This document shows, piece by piece, positions 62,909 through 64,000 of a DNA stretch of 64,000 nucleotides. This DNA comes from Psychrobacter glaciei. GTDB taxonomy: Bacteria > Pseudomonadota > Gammaproteobacteria > Pseudomonadales > Moraxellaceae. The position numbers were made by a program, and so were the translations under genes. The stretch covers positions 496,001-560,000 of the forward strand of contig NZ_BMZR01000002.1 of NCBI RefSeq assembly GCF_014652895.1. Direction: 5' to 3'. Below the pieces are notes generated by a model. That model ran no database searches. It was not told the DNA's origin and saw only the letters and a program-made list of their open reading frames with translations. Position 1 is the first letter of the stretch, and every line of letters begins with the position of its first letter.

Positions 62909-64000
62909 CTAATGATATGAACGATGAGCAACGTCGTCGCCTTTTGCTATTACAACAGCACGGATTTATTAACGAGCAAAATGGGAACGATAGCTTGTTA
63001 AACCAGACTGAATCTGAAGAGCATACTCCTTGGTTTATCAACGTACTCTTTGGTCTTAGTGGGATATTTGCCAGTTTATTATTCATTGGATTTTTGACGT
63101 TAATATTATTTGAGACTGAGATTTTTGACAGTATCATTGGAGTATTGGTTACTGGCGGCATATTGAGCGCTATTGGCTGGTCTTTATTTTATAATGCCCA
63201 TTTACGTCATAGCCCATTCTGGAACAGCTTAGCCTTTGCGATTACTGTTGCTGGTCAAGGTTATATCGCCTTTGCCTTATTGACTAATGAGATTGAACAG
63301 CCCGTAAATGTAATCATCCTATTACTTATACAGCTGTTTATGACCATCGTCATGCCCAATTTTATTTACCGCCTATTAAGCGCTATGGTAGCGCTGGGCT
63401 GTGTAATCTATCTACTCAACTTCTATTACCTGCCCGAGTTAAACTTAGGGCTACTGGCGCTTATGACTGCCGTTGCCAACTTACAACGCTATTCAATATT
63501 ACAGCGAATCCCTATTAAATGGCGGCTGGCGGCCTTTGATATTAGCAAAGCGCTCTCCTACGCCAGCGCTTTGATGTTGCTCAGCATTTCGGTCTACTTT
63601 ATCGCCGCTGAATATGGAGGCGGCTTTGATAGCCTTGATAATTATGGCGACACCTTTAGCTATAATTACTACCTCGCACAAGGTTTACTGACGCTTGCCA
63701 GCCTTTATGCTGCTTTGCTTATCCTTAAGCGCTATTCAGTCAAACGGCTGTCAGCGGCAGGAGTCATCATCACTTTTGCCATCGTTATATTAGGTGCTAT
63801 GTCAATCTATGTCTCAGGATTACTCGCGACCAGCCTTATCATCGTCATCGCGATTGCCAATAGCCAGCGGGTGCTATTAGGGCTTGGCATAGTGGCGTTG
63901 GTGAGCTATGTCTTTTGGTATTATTATCAGCTTGATACGTCCTTGCTATTGAAGTCCGCTTCGATGCTCACCATTGGTATCGGCTTATTACTGATGCGCT
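62905..64000 (+). CDS. DUF4401 family membrane protein (3' end cut by window edge)
   Basis: The frame starts MTNDMNDEQRRRLLLLQQHG at 62905, overlapping the preceding stop by 4 bp (ATGA). It runs open to the right edge, giving 365 codons. After a polar N-terminal part of about 45 residues it is almost continuous membrane segments, beginning WFINVLFGLSGIFASLLFIGFLTLILF. The pairing of DUF2157 with DUF4401 proteins is common in proteobacteria. Function unknown. The C-terminus lies outside the window. Confidence 0.88.
   Translation, partial: MTNDMNDEQRRRLLLLQQHGFINEQNGNDSLLNQTESEEHTPWFINVLFGLSGIFASLLFIGFLTLILFETEIFDSIIGVLVTGGILSAIGWSLFYNAHLRHSPFWNSLAFAITVAGQGYIAFALLTNEIEQPVNVIILLLIQLFMTIVMPNFIYRLLSAMVALGCVIYLLNFYYLPELNLGLLALMTAVANLQRYSILQRIPIKWRLAAFDISKALSYASALMLLSISVYFIAAEYGGGFDSLDNYGDTFSYNYYLAQGLLTLASLYAALLILKRYSVKRLSAAGVIITFAIVILGAMSIYVSGLLATSLIIVIAIANSQRVLLGLGIVALVSYVFWYYYQLDTSLLLKSASMLTIGIGLLLMR

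Overview
The window looks like a chromosomal segment of a Moraxellaceae gammaproteobacterium, most probably Psychrobacter. This is judged from protein-level resemblance and gene order (secG - tRNA-Leu - tRNA-fMet - rimP - nusA; pilB-pilC-pilD-coaE). No search was possible. Most of it is housekeeping DNA at moderate GC. Two genes are clearly AT-richer and look acquired. There are no rRNA genes, no CRISPR array, no intact transposase and no prophage.

Layout. 1-4081, minus strand: nusA (cut by the left edge), rimP, tRNA-fMet, tRNA-Leu(GAG), secG and tpiA. 4522-9428, plus strand: the type IV pilus assembly genes pilB, pilC and pilD, then coaE. rlmB and ppnP follow on the minus strand. 11335-17986, plus strand: recN, yqgE, ruvX, a membrane protein, a TusA-like protein, a methyltransferase, xerC and a DUF3817 protein. 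17998-19248, minus strand: an AT-rich nuclease-protease fusion. 19581-29530: a methyltransferase, lptF/lptG, an isochorismatase-like hydrolase, pepA-holC, sstT and cbpA-cbpM. 30369-47234: an RlpA-like protein, a YheS-type ABC-F ATPase, erpA, gshA, dsbB, an NlpE-like lipoprotein, mpl, a GlsB/YeaQ-family protein, def, an ornithine/lysine decarboxylase, a secretin-like orphan, dapB, dnaJ, a DUF2939 protein and a homocysteine methyltransferase. 47317-55363: a divergent aidB-like/paaX-like pair, a DsbC-like protein, rsuA, a YigZ-like protein, a YheT-like hydrolase, a thioesterase-like protein and a DsrE-like protein. 55489-57243, minus strand: a second AT-rich gene, a DUF262-AlbA_2 fusion. 57585-64000: a nitronate monooxygenase, a 265-bp MITE-like element, a lipoprotein hydrolase, an Asp/Glu racemase, a DUF2798 protein, and a DUF2157/DUF4401 membrane pair cut by the right edge.

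How the genes connect. tRNA-fMet, rimP and nusA belong to the translation/transcription-factor cluster that continues to the left. PilB, PilC and PilD are the assembly ATPase, the inner-membrane platform and the prepilin peptidase of one machine. LptF and LptG form the LPS-export permease. DsbB and DsbC serve periplasmic disulfide chemistry. Mpl and DapB sit in cell-wall and lysine metabolism. DnaJ, CbpA and CbpM are Hsp70 co-chaperones.

Most unusual features: (1) two single-gene candidate defence proteins with fused nuclease/regulatory domains at 17998-19248 and 55489-57243; (2) four parS-like palindromes, one an exact 16-bp match, spread over 31-53 kb, which suggests a centromere-like ParB region near the replication origin; (3) an inverted pair of ~108-bp MITE-like repeats at 20187 and 57458, each near one of the two AT-rich genes; (4) a 265-bp MITE-like element with perfect 23-bp ends and TA flanks; (5) a terminator-like hairpin inside the start of holC; and (6) seven 15-bp tandem repeats in the DUF2157 gene.
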